Assembly (NCBI RefSeq): GCF_025353885.1
Contig: NZ_JANXNX010000016.1
Coordinates: forward strand, 1-37,560
Source: Sphingomonas sp.
GTDB lineage: Bacteria > Pseudomonadota > Alphaproteobacteria > Sphingomonadales > Sphingomonadaceae
Length of the DNA stretch: 37,560 nt
Direction of reading: 5' to 3'
A program made the translations under genes and the position numbers. The number at the start of each line of letters is the position of its first letter. The stretch's first letter is position 1. Of the stretch, positions 24,378 to 32,522 are shown piece after piece. The notes under the pieces are model-generated. The model saw only the letters and a list, made by a program, of their open reading frames with translations. It was not told the origin of the DNA and ran no database searches.

Positions 24378-26845
24378 ACCGAAACAAGCTCCTTTGCGAC
24401 AGGCCGGATTTCGGCGAGATGCTGGTGGAGTTTGTAATCTTCGCCGGCCACGCGCTTCGCCCAGGGGTCGTCCTGCATGAAGCTTTGCGAATGGAGGAAC
24501 CGTCCGCGCAACGCCTCACGACCTACAGCGTCGTCGACGATCCGCGCTGTGATATAGTCAAGCCCGACCCGTTCCACCCACGGCGCAGTGCGGTCGAGGT
24601 ACCGCGCTTCCTCCCGGTAAAGCTGAATGAATGCGGCGCAATAATCCATCGCCTCCTGCTCGGTCACGACCTTGCACAACAGGTCGGTCACGCGCACCTT
24701 GATCCCCCCGTTGCCACCGATCGACAGTTCGTAACCGCTGTCGACACAGATGATGCCGAAGTCCTTGATCGTCGATTCCGCGCAGTTTCGCGGGCATCCT
24801 GATACGGCGATCTTGAACTTGTGCGGCATGAAGCTGCCCCAGGTCATCCGCTCGATCTTGACGCCGAGCCCGGTCGAGTCCTGAGTGCCGAAGCGGCACC
24901 AGTCGGAGCCAACGCATGTCTTCACGGTGCGCAATGTCTTGCCATAGGCATGGCCCGAGACCATTCCGGCGGCGTTCAGGTCAGCCCAGACGGCGGGCAA
25001 ATCCTCTTTCTTGATGCCGAAAATGTCGAGCCGCTGCCCGCCGGTAACCTTGACCAGTGGCGCGTTGAACTTGTCGACGACATCGGCAATCGCCCGCAGT
25101 TCGCGCGGGTTGGTGATCCCCCCCCACATCCGGGGAACGACCGAATAGGTGCCGTCCTTCTGGATATTAGCGTGCATCCGTTCGTTGACGAAGCGCGACT
25201 GGTTGTCGTCGACATAGTCCCCGGGCCACGCGCAGAGCAGGTAATAATTGAGCGCCGGGCGGCATGACGCGCAGCCGTCGGGTGTCGTCCAATGTAGTTG
25301 CTGCATGACTTCGGGAATGAACTTCAGGCCCTTTTCAATAATGTTCCGGCGCACGTCTTCATGCGTGAAGCTGGTGCATTTGCAGACCGTCGAAACGTCG
25401 CGCGTCCCGGCATAGGCTTCGCCCATCGTGATCGCGAGCAACCCCTCGACCATGCCGGTGCACGATCCGCACGATGCCGATGCCTTGGTGCAGGCGCGGA
25501 CGGCATCCAGGGTGCAGGCACCATCGTTAATCGCGGTGACGACCTTGCCCTTGCTCACCCCGTTGCAGCCGCAGACTTCGGCGTCGTCCGCCATGGCCGC
25601 GACTGCAACATTAGGGTTTGCCGATGCCCCTCCTCCCGATGCGAATGCCTGTCCAAAGATCAGGGCGTCCCGAATTTCGGAGACGTCCTCTGCGCGCTTT
25701 AACAGGTCGAAATACCAATTGCCGTCCTGCGTGTCGCCATAAAGGACCGCGCCGATGAGCTTGTCGTCCTTGACGATGACGCGCTTGTAAACGCCGCGTG
25801 AGGCGTCGCGCATGACGATGTCCTCGCACCCCTCCCCGCCCGAAAAGTCGCCAGCGGAAAAGACGTCGATGCCCGAGACCTTGAGCTTCGTCGATGTGAC
25901 CGAGCCGGTATAGCCGCTGGGTGTCGCGATCAGCCCATCGGCGAGCGAGCGGCACATCTCCCAGATGGGCGCGACGAGGCCGTAGACCAGGCCATTGTGT
26001 TCGACGCACTCACCGACCGCGAGGATGTGTTCGTCGGACGTGACCAGATGATCGTCGACATGGATACCACGCCCGATGGCCAGCCCCGCATCGCGCGCGA
26101 GTTTTACGTTGGGGCGGATGCCGACCGCCATGACGACCAGCGAGGCGGGAATGTCGCGGCCGTCCTTCAAACGAATCCCCTCGACGCGGCCCTGCCCATA
26201 GATTTCGGCGGTGTCGGCACCCGTCAGGATGGTTTGCCCGCGCCCTTCGAGGGCGGCTTTCAACAGGAAACCCGCAGCCTCATCCAGTTGCCGCTCCATG
26301 AGGGTCGGCATGATGTGGAGGACAGTGACTTTCATGCCGCGCAACGTCAGGCCGTGGGCGGCCTCCAGCCCCAGCAGTCCGCCGCCGATGACGATGGCTT
26401 CTCCTCCGGCATCGGCGGCGCGGAGCATGGCGCCGACATCGTCCATGTCGCGGAAGGTGACGACGCCTTGCAAGTCGTGGCCGGGAACCGGGATGATGAA
26501 GGGGTCGGAGCCGGTGGCGAGAATAAGTTTGTCATAATGTTCGGTGCGTCCGGAGCGTGAGTTGACCATCAGGTTTACCCGGTCGATCGCCACCACCGGG
26601 TCGCCCGAAACGAGTTCGATGCCGTTGTCCGCATACCAGCCCAGATCGTTTATCACTATGTCTTCAAACGATTTTTCTCCCGCGAGCAGAGGCGACAGCA
26701 TGATCCGGTTGTAGTTGACACGCGGCTCTGCGCCAAAGATCGTGATGCGGTAGCGGTCGGGGTCGCGCGCCAGGATTTCCTCGACCGCGCGGCACCCGGC
26801 CATGCCGTTTCCGATGACGATTAGGTGCGGTTTCCCTGTGGTCAT
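24374..26845 (-). CDS. nirB: NAD(P)H-dependent nitrite reductase large subunit
   Basis: An 823-residue assimilatory nitrite reductase that takes nitrite to ammonium with six electrons. The N-terminal third is the FAD/NAD(P)H domain (HLIVIGNGMAGCRAVEEIL, AIVIGGGLLGLEAAHGL). Two BFD-like iron-sulfur segments follow (CGCNGVSKG with SCGSCTG; CKCTSFTHEDVRRN with DGCASCRPAL). The last part is the siroheme/[4Fe-4S] nitrite-reductase domain, with cysteines in TCVGSDWCRFG and SGCPRNCAES. ATG 26845 is chosen: it comes one base after the porin stop (TAACATG) and begins the FAD-binding fold. A longer frame upstream only overlaps the porin gene. The ribosome binding site is weak, in line with coupling to the upstream gene. 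The stop overlaps nirD. Confidence 0.96.
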   Translation of the reverse strand: MTTGKPHLIVIGNGMAGCRAVEEILARDPDRYRITIFGAEPRVNYNRIMLSPLLAGEKSFEDIVINDLGWYADNGIELVSGDPVVAIDRVNLMVNSRSGRTEHYDKLILATGSDPFIIPVPGHDLQGVVTFRDMDDVGAMLRAADAGGEAIVIGGGLLGLEAAHGLTLRGMKVTVLHIMPTLMERQLDEAAGFLLKAALEGRGQTILTGADTAEIYGQGRVEGIRLKDGRDIPASLVVMAVGIRPNVKLARDAGLAIGRGIHVDDHLVTSDEHILAVGECVEHNGLVYGLVAPIWEMCRSLADGLIATPSGYTGSVTSTKLKVSGIDVFSAGDFSGGEGCEDIVMRDASRGVYKRVIVKDDKLIGAVLYGDTQDGNWYFDLLKRAEDVSEIRDALIFGQAFASGGGASANPNVAVAAMADDAEVCGCNGVSKGKVVTAINDGACTLDAVRACTKASASCGSCTGMVEGLLAITMGEAYAGTRDVSTVCKCTSFTHEDVRRNIIEKGLKFIPEVMQQLHWTTPDGCASCRPALNYYLLCAWPGDYVDDNQSRFVNERMHANIQKDGTYSVVPRMWGGITNPRELRAIADVVDKFNAPLVKVTGGQRLDIFGIKKEDLPAVWADLNAAGMVSGHAYGKTLRTVKTCVGSDWCRFGTQDSTGLGVKIERMTWGSFMPHKFKIAVSGCPRNCAESTIKDFGIICVDSGYELSIGGNGGIKVRVTDLLCKVVTEQEAMDYCAAFIQLYREEARYLDRTAPWVERVGLDYITARIVDDAVGREALRGRFLHSQSFMQDDPWAKRVAGEDYKLHQHLAEIRPVAKELVSV

Positions 26846-26846
26846 G

Positions 26847-28064
26847 TTAGATTGCCCATTCGATTGAAGCCCAGAACTTGCTGGTTTCGGTTGCAAAACC
26901 ATGCGCCTGATAATTTGCGTATTTCAGCGTAAAACTGGTCCGTTTCACCTTTGCGGACGCCGAAACGTCAATTTCGTCGCCATAACGGCGGTCGTTCCGA
27001 TCGCTGCTGTAGCGATGGTAGATCGCGGCGAGCGAGATCGCATCGAACGGCCCTGAGTTTTTCCACCCGTAGCCGAGCGATCCGTAAATATCCTTCAGGC
27101 CGTCGGGCGGGGTGACGAGGAACTTGTCCGCCCAGCCGTTGAACCTGTGCAGGGTCGCCAGCGGTGTCTGAAAACTGGTCAGCGCCACGCCGTTGTCCGC
27201 GCCCAGCACTTCGGCACCCGCGCCGATGCTGAATGCCTTGATGCCGAGCCCGAGTTCGCCAGCATAGTAGTTCGCCACATAGCGGTGCGGATTACGCGCA
27301 TAATCAGTCTGGCGCGCGTAACTGGCCGCATAGGTCAGTTTCAGTGCCGGGCGGATTGCATGGCTTCCCGCAAACCGTCCACCATAAGTCGCGCTGCTAA
27401 ACCCGAGAACGAGCGGTTCGTCCTGATCGACCAGATAGGTAAATCCGGTCAGGGTTCCGACCTTCGTCTTGAGCGACACATTGGCGAACACGTTATCGCC
27501 ACCGATCGCCTGATAGCGCGCGGGGCCAAAGCGATTGCCGCCGTCTATCCCCCAAATCGTCCGGTCGGACCAGGAATAGGTCACGTCGGCTTTCAGGTTT
27601 GTGACGCCCGACCATTCGACCCGGGCGGCATCGAAGGTCTGTTCGTTATCGCGCCAGCCGACCGAGCCGACGAAACGCTGGTCGTCGAGGTTGATGCGCT
27701 GGCGGCCGACGGTAACGACGGTCTTTGGCAAGCCACGATACTGCAATTGCAGGCGGTTCAGTTCGACGTTCTGCGGATCGGCGACGGTCGGAAAACCGGT
27801 CCGACCGTTGGTGCCGCTGTTATAATGATTGTCGATCGCGAGCGTGCCTTCGGCTTCGGCGAGGAAGGAAAACACGCCGGTCTTTGCCTCGAACCCGGCG
27901 CGCAGCCGTGCGGTTACGGCATCGGCGTCGCGGGTCAGGGGTTCCTGATCGACGTGTTCGTAGCGGAGCCGCGCATCGATGACCGGTTTGATCGTGATGG
28001 GATCGGCGAACGCTGGCGTCGCCAGAAGCGCAACCAGCACGAGTGGGAGCGTGAGCGCGCGCAT
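26847..28064 (-). CDS. AlgE-like outer membrane porin in the nitrate operon
   Basis: A 405-residue outer membrane beta-barrel of the alginate-export (AlgE-like) family. LPLVLVALLATPAFA is a signal peptide. The barrel has the alternating pattern of strands (RLRYEHVDQEPLTRDADAVT, NVELNRLQLQYRGLPKTVVT, GRQRINLDDQRFVG), and the protein ends with an aromatic strand (KFWASIEWAI). Its ATG overlaps the narK stop by one base (TGATG) and its stop is one base from nirB. Sitting between the nitrate transporter and the nitrite reductase, it is probably the outer membrane entry route for nitrate or nitrite; that role is inferred from position. The open frame extends upstream across narK, but the signal peptide fixes the start. 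Alginate export itself is unlikely here. Confidence 0.85.
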   Translation of the reverse strand: MRALTLPLVLVALLATPAFADPITIKPVIDARLRYEHVDQEPLTRDADAVTARLRAGFEAKTGVFSFLAEAEGTLAIDNHYNSGTNGRTGFPTVADPQNVELNRLQLQYRGLPKTVVTVGRQRINLDDQRFVGSVGWRDNEQTFDAARVEWSGVTNLKADVTYSWSDRTIWGIDGGNRFGPARYQAIGGDNVFANVSLKTKVGTLTGFTYLVDQDEPLVLGFSSATYGGRFAGSHAIRPALKLTYAASYARQTDYARNPHRYVANYYAGELGLGIKAFSIGAGAEVLGADNGVALTSFQTPLATLHRFNGWADKFLVTPPDGLKDIYGSLGYGWKNSGPFDAISLAAIYHRYSSDRNDRRYGDEIDVSASAKVKRTSFTLKYANYQAHGFATETSKFWASIEWAI

Positions 28065-29272
28065 CAGATCCGCGCCCCGACGATGGCCGCGCCCCAGGTG
28101 GTGCGCCAGCGTTTCTTGACCGATGTCAGGCCGATCAACGCGACGACGGCCAGTCCTGCAAAAATGAGGAACCCATATTGCGTGCTGCCGGTCAGTTGCT
28201 TGGCGATGCCGAGTGACGAGGCGAGGTAGAATCCGCCGACCCCGCCACCAAAGCCGACCAGCCCGGTCATGATGCCGATTTCCTTGCGAAACCGCTGCGG
28301 AACGAGCTGAAAAACCGCACCGTTGCCGAAACCGAGCGTTGCCATGACGAGCAGGAACAGGGCGAGCGCCAGAACCAGTGATTTGGGGCCGGTGCTGATC
28401 GCGACGAGCGTGACGGCGGCCAGCAGATAAACGCACGTCAGGGTTTTGATTCCCCCGATCCGGTCGGCAACCGCGCCACCGAACGGACGGACGAGCGACC
28501 CGGCAAACACGCACGCAGCGGTGCAATATCCGGCGACGATGGGGGTCAGCGCAAAGGTATCGGTGAAGTAGATCGAAAGGCTGGACGACAGGCCGACAAA
28601 GCCGCCGAACGTGACGCCATAAAATAGCATAAACCACCATGCGTCCTGGTGTTTCAGGACTTCGAGATAAGCCAGGAGCGGTTTGGGAGCAGGCTGATCC
28701 GGCGCATCCTTTGCCATCGCCATGTAGATCAGGAAGACGATGGCCAGCGGGATGCACGCGAGCCCGAGGACCGCATTCCAACCGAACAGCTTGGCCAGAA
28801 CGGGGGCGAACAGCGCCGCAAAGACCGTGCCCGAATTGCCCATTCCCGCAATGCCCATCGCCTTGCCCTGATGTTCGGGGCCGTACCAGCGCGAGGCCAA
28901 GGGGAGAGCAACCGCAAAGCTCGCTCCGGCAAACCCCAGCACCACGCCGATGGCAAGCGTGCCCTGGAAACTGTGAACGCCGAAGAACCAGCCTGTGAGC
29001 AACCCGGATATGACGATGAGCTGACCGATCGCGCCCGTCTTTTTCGGCCCGACCTTGTCGACCAGCATGCCGTTGACGAGCCGCAGGACCGCGCCCGCCA
29101 GCGTCGGCACCGCGACCATCAACCCTTTTTCAGCAGGCGACAGGCCAAGGTCTTTCGAAATGATCGGCGCGAGTGGTCCGAGCAGCACCCAGACCATGAA
29201 AGCCACGTCGAAATACAGGAACGCCGCGATCAGCGTCGGTCGGTGGCCCGATTGCCAGAATGATTTGGTCAC
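28064..29272 (-). CDS. narK: Nitrate/nitrite transporter, MFS NarK family
   Basis: A 402-residue major facilitator transporter with about twelve membrane helices. It would carry nitrate in (and perhaps nitrite out) across the inner membrane. NarK family marks include FLYFDVAFMVWVLLGPLAP near the start, the loop LVNGMLVDKVGPKKTGAIGQ, GFAGASFAVALPLASRWYGP, the nitrate signature GIAGMGNSGTVFAALFAPVL, and in the C-half GFGNGAVFQLVPQRFRKEIG and GLVGFGGGVGGFYLASS. GTG 29272 is the start, with AAGGGGG six bases upstream; no ATG is suitably placed. It is the first gene of the long minus-strand operon. The kinase/phosphatase gene is divergent, leaving fewer than 100 bases between starts. Confidence 0.94.
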   Translation of the reverse strand: MTKSFWQSGHRPTLIAAFLYFDVAFMVWVLLGPLAPIISKDLGLSPAEKGLMVAVPTLAGAVLRLVNGMLVDKVGPKKTGAIGQLIVISGLLTGWFFGVHSFQGTLAIGVVLGFAGASFAVALPLASRWYGPEHQGKAMGIAGMGNSGTVFAALFAPVLAKLFGWNAVLGLACIPLAIVFLIYMAMAKDAPDQPAPKPLLAYLEVLKHQDAWWFMLFYGVTFGGFVGLSSSLSIYFTDTFALTPIVAGYCTAACVFAGSLVRPFGGAVADRIGGIKTLTCVYLLAAVTLVAISTGPKSLVLALALFLLVMATLGFGNGAVFQLVPQRFRKEIGIMTGLVGFGGGVGGFYLASSLGIAKQLTGSTQYGFLIFAGLAVVALIGLTSVKKRWRTTWGAAIVGARI

Positions 29273-29329
29273 TTGGTTTCCCCCTTGAGTGTCGCGCGAT
29301 TTGGACTTGACGATGCCCCGATGACTGCG

Positions 29330-29355
29330 CTCCCCTCGCGTGCGTACACGGGGAG
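29330..29355. promoter_or_regulatory. Inverted repeat in the narK/kinase divergent region, covering the kinase Shine-Dalgarno
   Basis: CTCCCC (29330-29335) pairs with GGGGAG (29350-29355), with an inner GTG/CAC pair (29340-29342, 29347-29349) around CGTA. On the plus strand the right arm is most of the only Shine-Dalgarno sequence of the kinase gene (GGGAGG 29351-29356), so folding would hide it. On the minus strand the hairpin lies 58 bases before the narK start, inside the possible leader where NasT-type antiterminators act. A classic two-stem ANTAR target with hexaloops could not be confirmed. Confidence 0.45.
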
Positions 29356-31061
29356 GTTGCGAAATTCTGAAACTCGATGGACGTCTCGACGCCGCCTGTG
29401 GCCATGCGAGCGAAACCGGCAGGCGCCCTGACAATCAGGATTTTGCCGGCATGTATCTGGCAACGGCGACCGAGCGCGCGACGCATGGTATGGTCGCGGC
29501 GGTGGCCGACGGCGTCGGCGGCGCGAAGGGCGGACGCATGGCCGCCGAACTGGCGGTGCGGTCGCTGATCGACGGCCTTTACGACCAGCCCGATACCATC
29601 GGCGTGACCGCCGCGGCGATGCGCGTGATGGTCCCCTATAATCGCTGGCTTTGTGCGATGGGACGGACCGACAGCATGACGCACGCCGCGACCACGTTCA
29701 CCGCCCTGATCCTGAAGGGACGGCGGGGTCATGTGCTGCACGTTGGCGACAGCCGGGCATGGCATTTTCGTGATGGTCGGATGACACAGTTGACCGAGGA
29801 TCATTGCCGGTCGCATCCCGACCAGCGTCACGTCCTGTACCGGGCAATCGGCATCGAGGACCGGCTGCGGCTGGATCACCATGAAATTCTGCTTGCCGAA
29901 CATGACCGGCTGTTGCTGACCAGTGACGGGGTTCACGGGACGCTGAGCCAGGCAAGACTGGAAAAACTGCTGGGTCAGCGCGGGTCTGCGGGGGGCGATG
30001 CCCAGGCAATTGTCGATGCGGCGCTGGGTGCAGGTTCGCAGGACAATTGCAGTGCGGTGGTGATCGACATCGTCGCCCTGCCCGCGCCTGATTTCGACGC
30101 GGTCGCTGGCGATATCGCGCGACTGGATATCAAAGCTCCGCCGCGGGCTGGACAGAGCGTGGACGGGTTCCGGCTGGAGCGATTGCTGTCCGACGGACGC
30201 TATACGCGACTGTTCGATGCCGTCGATACGGTCAGCGGGCAGCGCGTGGTCATCAAGTTTCCGAAGCCCGAACTGTTGTCCGAAGGCGGTGCGCGATCCG
30301 CCTTCGCACGCGAGATGCTGGTCGGCGCGCGAATTTCCAGTCCGTTCGTCGGCGGCGTCGTTGCCGTCTCGCCCGAACGCCAGACCAGGCTTTACGGGGT
30401 GCAGCCGTTTTACGACGGGGTGACTTTGGAGGAGCGACTTGCGCGCGTCGTGCCCTTGCGTGAGGGGCTGGGCATTGCGGTCAAACTGGCGCGCGGTATC
30501 GCTGCGCTTCACAAGCTCGACATCGTTCATCGCGACGTGAAGCCGGAGAATGTCATTCTGACCGTCGACGGTGGCTTGAAGCTGATCGATCTGGGCGTTG
30601 CGCGGCTGCCGCGGATCGAGGAGTTTGCCGAGTGCGAAATCCCCGGAACGCCCGGCTATCTGGCGCCCGAGATGTTCGGCGGCAACGCGGGCGACGCCGC
30701 GACCGACCAGTTCGCGCTGGGGGTTTGTTTGTGGCGCGTGTTCGCAGGGCGTTTCCCCTATGGCGAGGGAGAGGCGTTCAGCCATCCGCGTTTCGGACAG
30801 ATCGAGCCGCCGTCGCGCCATCGTGCCGAATTGCCCGCGTGGCTCGACGCCGTGCTGACGCGGAGTGTTGCTGTCGATCCGGGCGAGCGGTTCGGCGACG
30901 TCGTTGAGCTTGTCCGCGCGCTGGAGGGCGGGGCCGCCGTTGCGCGGATCGGCGTGCGTGCCGTGCCGTGGATCGAGCGCAATCCCGTGCGGTTCTGGCA
31001 GATCGCTGCCCTGATACTGGGGGTTGGATTCATCGTCGCGATCTTGACCGGCCACAGGTGA
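29340..31061 (+). CDS. Fused PP2C phosphatase / Ser-Thr protein kinase with C-terminal membrane anchor
   Basis: A bifunctional protein of up to 573 residues. Residues 20-245 are a PP2C-type phosphatase with the metal-site motifs RRPDNQDF, VADGVGGAKGG, LHVGDSRAW, TSDGVHG and SQDNCS. Residues 275-530 are a Hanks-type kinase: VVIKFPKP (Lys306), HRDVKPEN (398-405), DLG in place of DFG (D417), and APEM. A single membrane helix (FWQIAALILGVGFIVAILTG) ends the protein, so the catalytic parts face the cytoplasm. It is divergent from narK and near nasTS; P. aeruginosa has a kinase gene (PA1782) in its nas-nir cluster, so the link recurs. Start: GTG 29340 has no Shine-Dalgarno sequence, while GGGAGG at 29351-29356 would serve ATT 29364 or CTG 29367. 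The first in-frame ATG comes after the catalytic RRPDNQDF. Targets are unknown. Confidence 0.9.
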   Translation: MRTRGGCEILKLDGRLDAACGHASETGRRPDNQDFAGMYLATATERATHGMVAAVADGVGGAKGGRMAAELAVRSLIDGLYDQPDTIGVTAAAMRVMVPYNRWLCAMGRTDSMTHAATTFTALILKGRRGHVLHVGDSRAWHFRDGRMTQLTEDHCRSHPDQRHVLYRAIGIEDRLRLDHHEILLAEHDRLLLTSDGVHGTLSQARLEKLLGQRGSAGGDAQAIVDAALGAGSQDNCSAVVIDIVALPAPDFDAVAGDIARLDIKAPPRAGQSVDGFRLERLLSDGRYTRLFDAVDTVSGQRVVIKFPKPELLSEGGARSAFAREMLVGARISSPFVGGVVAVSPERQTRLYGVQPFYDGVTLEERLARVVPLREGLGIAVKLARGIAALHKLDIVHRDVKPENVILTVDGGLKLIDLGVARLPRIEEFAECEIPGTPGYLAPEMFGGNAGDAATDQFALGVCLWRVFAGRFPYGEGEAFSHPRFGQIEPPSRHRAELPAWLDAVLTRSVAVDPGERFGDVVELVRALEGGAAVARIGVRAVPWIERNPVRFWQIAALILGVGFIVAILTGHR

Positions 31062-31138
31062 GCATGTGCTGGTCGAGCCCCTGCTTTCCTGTGTCGGTCG
31101 TATCGTCCGCATTGGAATCTCCAGTCTGCGCAAAACAC

Positions 31139-31181
31139 AAAAAAGCCGTCGCGAACCCCGATTGATCGGAGGTCGGACGGC
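31139..31181 (-). terminator. Intrinsic terminator of the nasT-nasS transcript
   Basis: Read on the minus strand, GCCGTC and GACGGC (31181-31176 and 31150-31145) form an outer stem, and CCGAT/ATCGG (58-69 of the 311xx block) an inner stem. The minus-strand 3' side runs directly into TTTTTT (31144-31139). It lies about 140 bases past the nasS stop. It would also insulate the convergent kinase gene, which ends at 31061. Confidence 0.75.
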
Positions 31182-31319
31182 GACATTGCCTGATGCTGTT
31201 GATGCTGCCGGGCGCTGCGCTTCGTTGCGCGGCGTTTGGCTATGACGGTTAGGTTACGGTGATTCGGTCCAGTTGCAAGTGCGAATTTTGCAATGCAGCA
31301 ATGTCGGCCTCAGCCAGAC

Positions 31320-32522
31320 CTAACCGGTCGTCCGGAGATAGCCCATCAGATCTTCCGGATCGAAACTGCGCCCGTCGAAGAACCGGTCTGGTCCCAGGAT
31401 CAACCGCCCCTGCGTCGTGCCGACGCCGGTCGGTCCGTCGATACTGCCTTCCAGTTTGGAGCTTGCTCCCGGCAGCGGAACGCCCAGGGGACGGAGCGCG
31501 GCGCGGTAGCTGTCGGGGCGGAACACGCCCTGTGCGCGGACGTAATCCTGCGCGTTGGCGACGGCATGACCGGCCAGGCACATCTGCGCATAGAGCCATG
31601 CCGCCTGGCTGACCCACGGGAAATTTGCGGCCTCCCGGTGCTGGAACATGAAGTCGGGTGTCGGGACCGGGGCAAATCCCTTTGCATAGGTGATCTGGTC
31701 GGACACCGCGCCGCGAATCAGCGCGGCGGAGTTGTCGAGATATTCGGGGCGGGCCAGAATGTCGCAGATCGCGTCGAGGCGTTCGGGCTGCACGAAAGCG
31801 GCGCCGGCGCGGTAGAGGGCACGGATGAGGGCGTTGGCGATTTCGCGGTCGGCGTTCATCCGGTCGGTGCGCATGGCAAGAACTTTTTCGACGCCGCGCA
31901 ACCAGATTTGCGAGGTGACGGCGACAATGACGCCGACGCCGCGATCGACCGCGACGCTGTTCCATGGCTCACCGACGCAGATGCCGTCGATCTCGCCATT
32001 GGAAAGCGCATCGGCGGCGAACGGGGGCGCGACGGTGACGATCTCGACATCGGTTTCGGGCGAGATGCCGCTGCCGCGCAGCCAGTATCGCAGCATATAA
32101 TCGTGGCTGGAATAGCGGTGGACGACGCCGAAGCGCAATTTGCGGGGGGATGTCTCAACGGCTTCGGCAAGGCGCAGGCCGACGGCTCGGGCGTCGCCGG
32201 GCTGACCGACTGTGGTGATCTGCGCGGCGAGATCGGGGCGAACGGTGATGGCGTTGCCGTTCAGGCCAAGCACGAACGGCACCGAGAGCGCGGCGGGCGG
32301 ACGGCCGAGGCCCAGCGTTGTCGCGATCGCGAGCGGTGCCAGCAGGTGCGCGGCGTCGCTGTGGCCATAGAGCAGCCGGTCGGCGACCGTCGCCCAGCTC
32401 ATGTCGCGGACGAGGATCAGGTCGATCCCCTCCTCCTCGGCAAACCCGAGTTCGCGGGCGAGAATGGGCAGCGCTGCATCGACGAGCGGCAGAAATCCGA
32501 TGCGGAACGGGATGAGGCTCAT
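31320..32522 (-). CDS. nasS: Nitrate-sensing NrtA-like regulator NasS
   Basis: A 400-residue protein of the NrtA/NasS nitrate-binding family. FRIGFLPLVDAALPILAREL begins the periplasmic-binding-protein fold; WATVADRLLYGHSDAAHLLA, FGVVHRYSSHDYMLRYWLRG and GEIDGICVGEPWN follow the NrtA pattern. There is no signal peptide or lipobox, so it is cytoplasmic. This, with nasT upstream in the same operon, marks it as the sensor NasS rather than a transport component. In Paracoccus and Azotobacter NasS holds NasT inactive until nitrate or nitrite binds. Its ATG overlaps the nasT stop (ATGA). A terminator follows about 140 bases downstream. No NrtB/NrtC transporter genes are present. Confidence 0.92.
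   Translation of the reverse strand: MSLIPFRIGFLPLVDAALPILARELGFAEEEGIDLILVRDMSWATVADRLLYGHSDAAHLLAPLAIATTLGLGRPPAALSVPFVLGLNGNAITVRPDLAAQITTVGQPGDARAVGLRLAEAVETSPRKLRFGVVHRYSSHDYMLRYWLRGSGISPETDVEIVTVAPPFAADALSNGEIDGICVGEPWNSVAVDRGVGVIVAVTSQIWLRGVEKVLAMRTDRMNADREIANALIRALYRAGAAFVQPERLDAICDILARPEYLDNSAALIRGAVSDQITYAKGFAPVPTPDFMFQHREAANFPWVSQAAWLYAQMCLAGHAVANAQDYVRAQGVFRPDSYRAALRPLGVPLPGASSKLEGSIDGPTGVGTTQGRLILGPDRFFDGRSFDPEDLMGYLRTTG

Noticed and set aside
28065-28781. N-terminal extension of the porin reading frame
   Set aside because: It overlaps narK completely; the signal peptide at 28064 marks the true start.
29130-31133. A 667-codon open frame on the minus strand opposite the kinase/phosphatase gene
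   Set aside because: The plus strand carries all PP2C and kinase motifs; the minus-strand translation has no domain and arises from the high GC at third positions.
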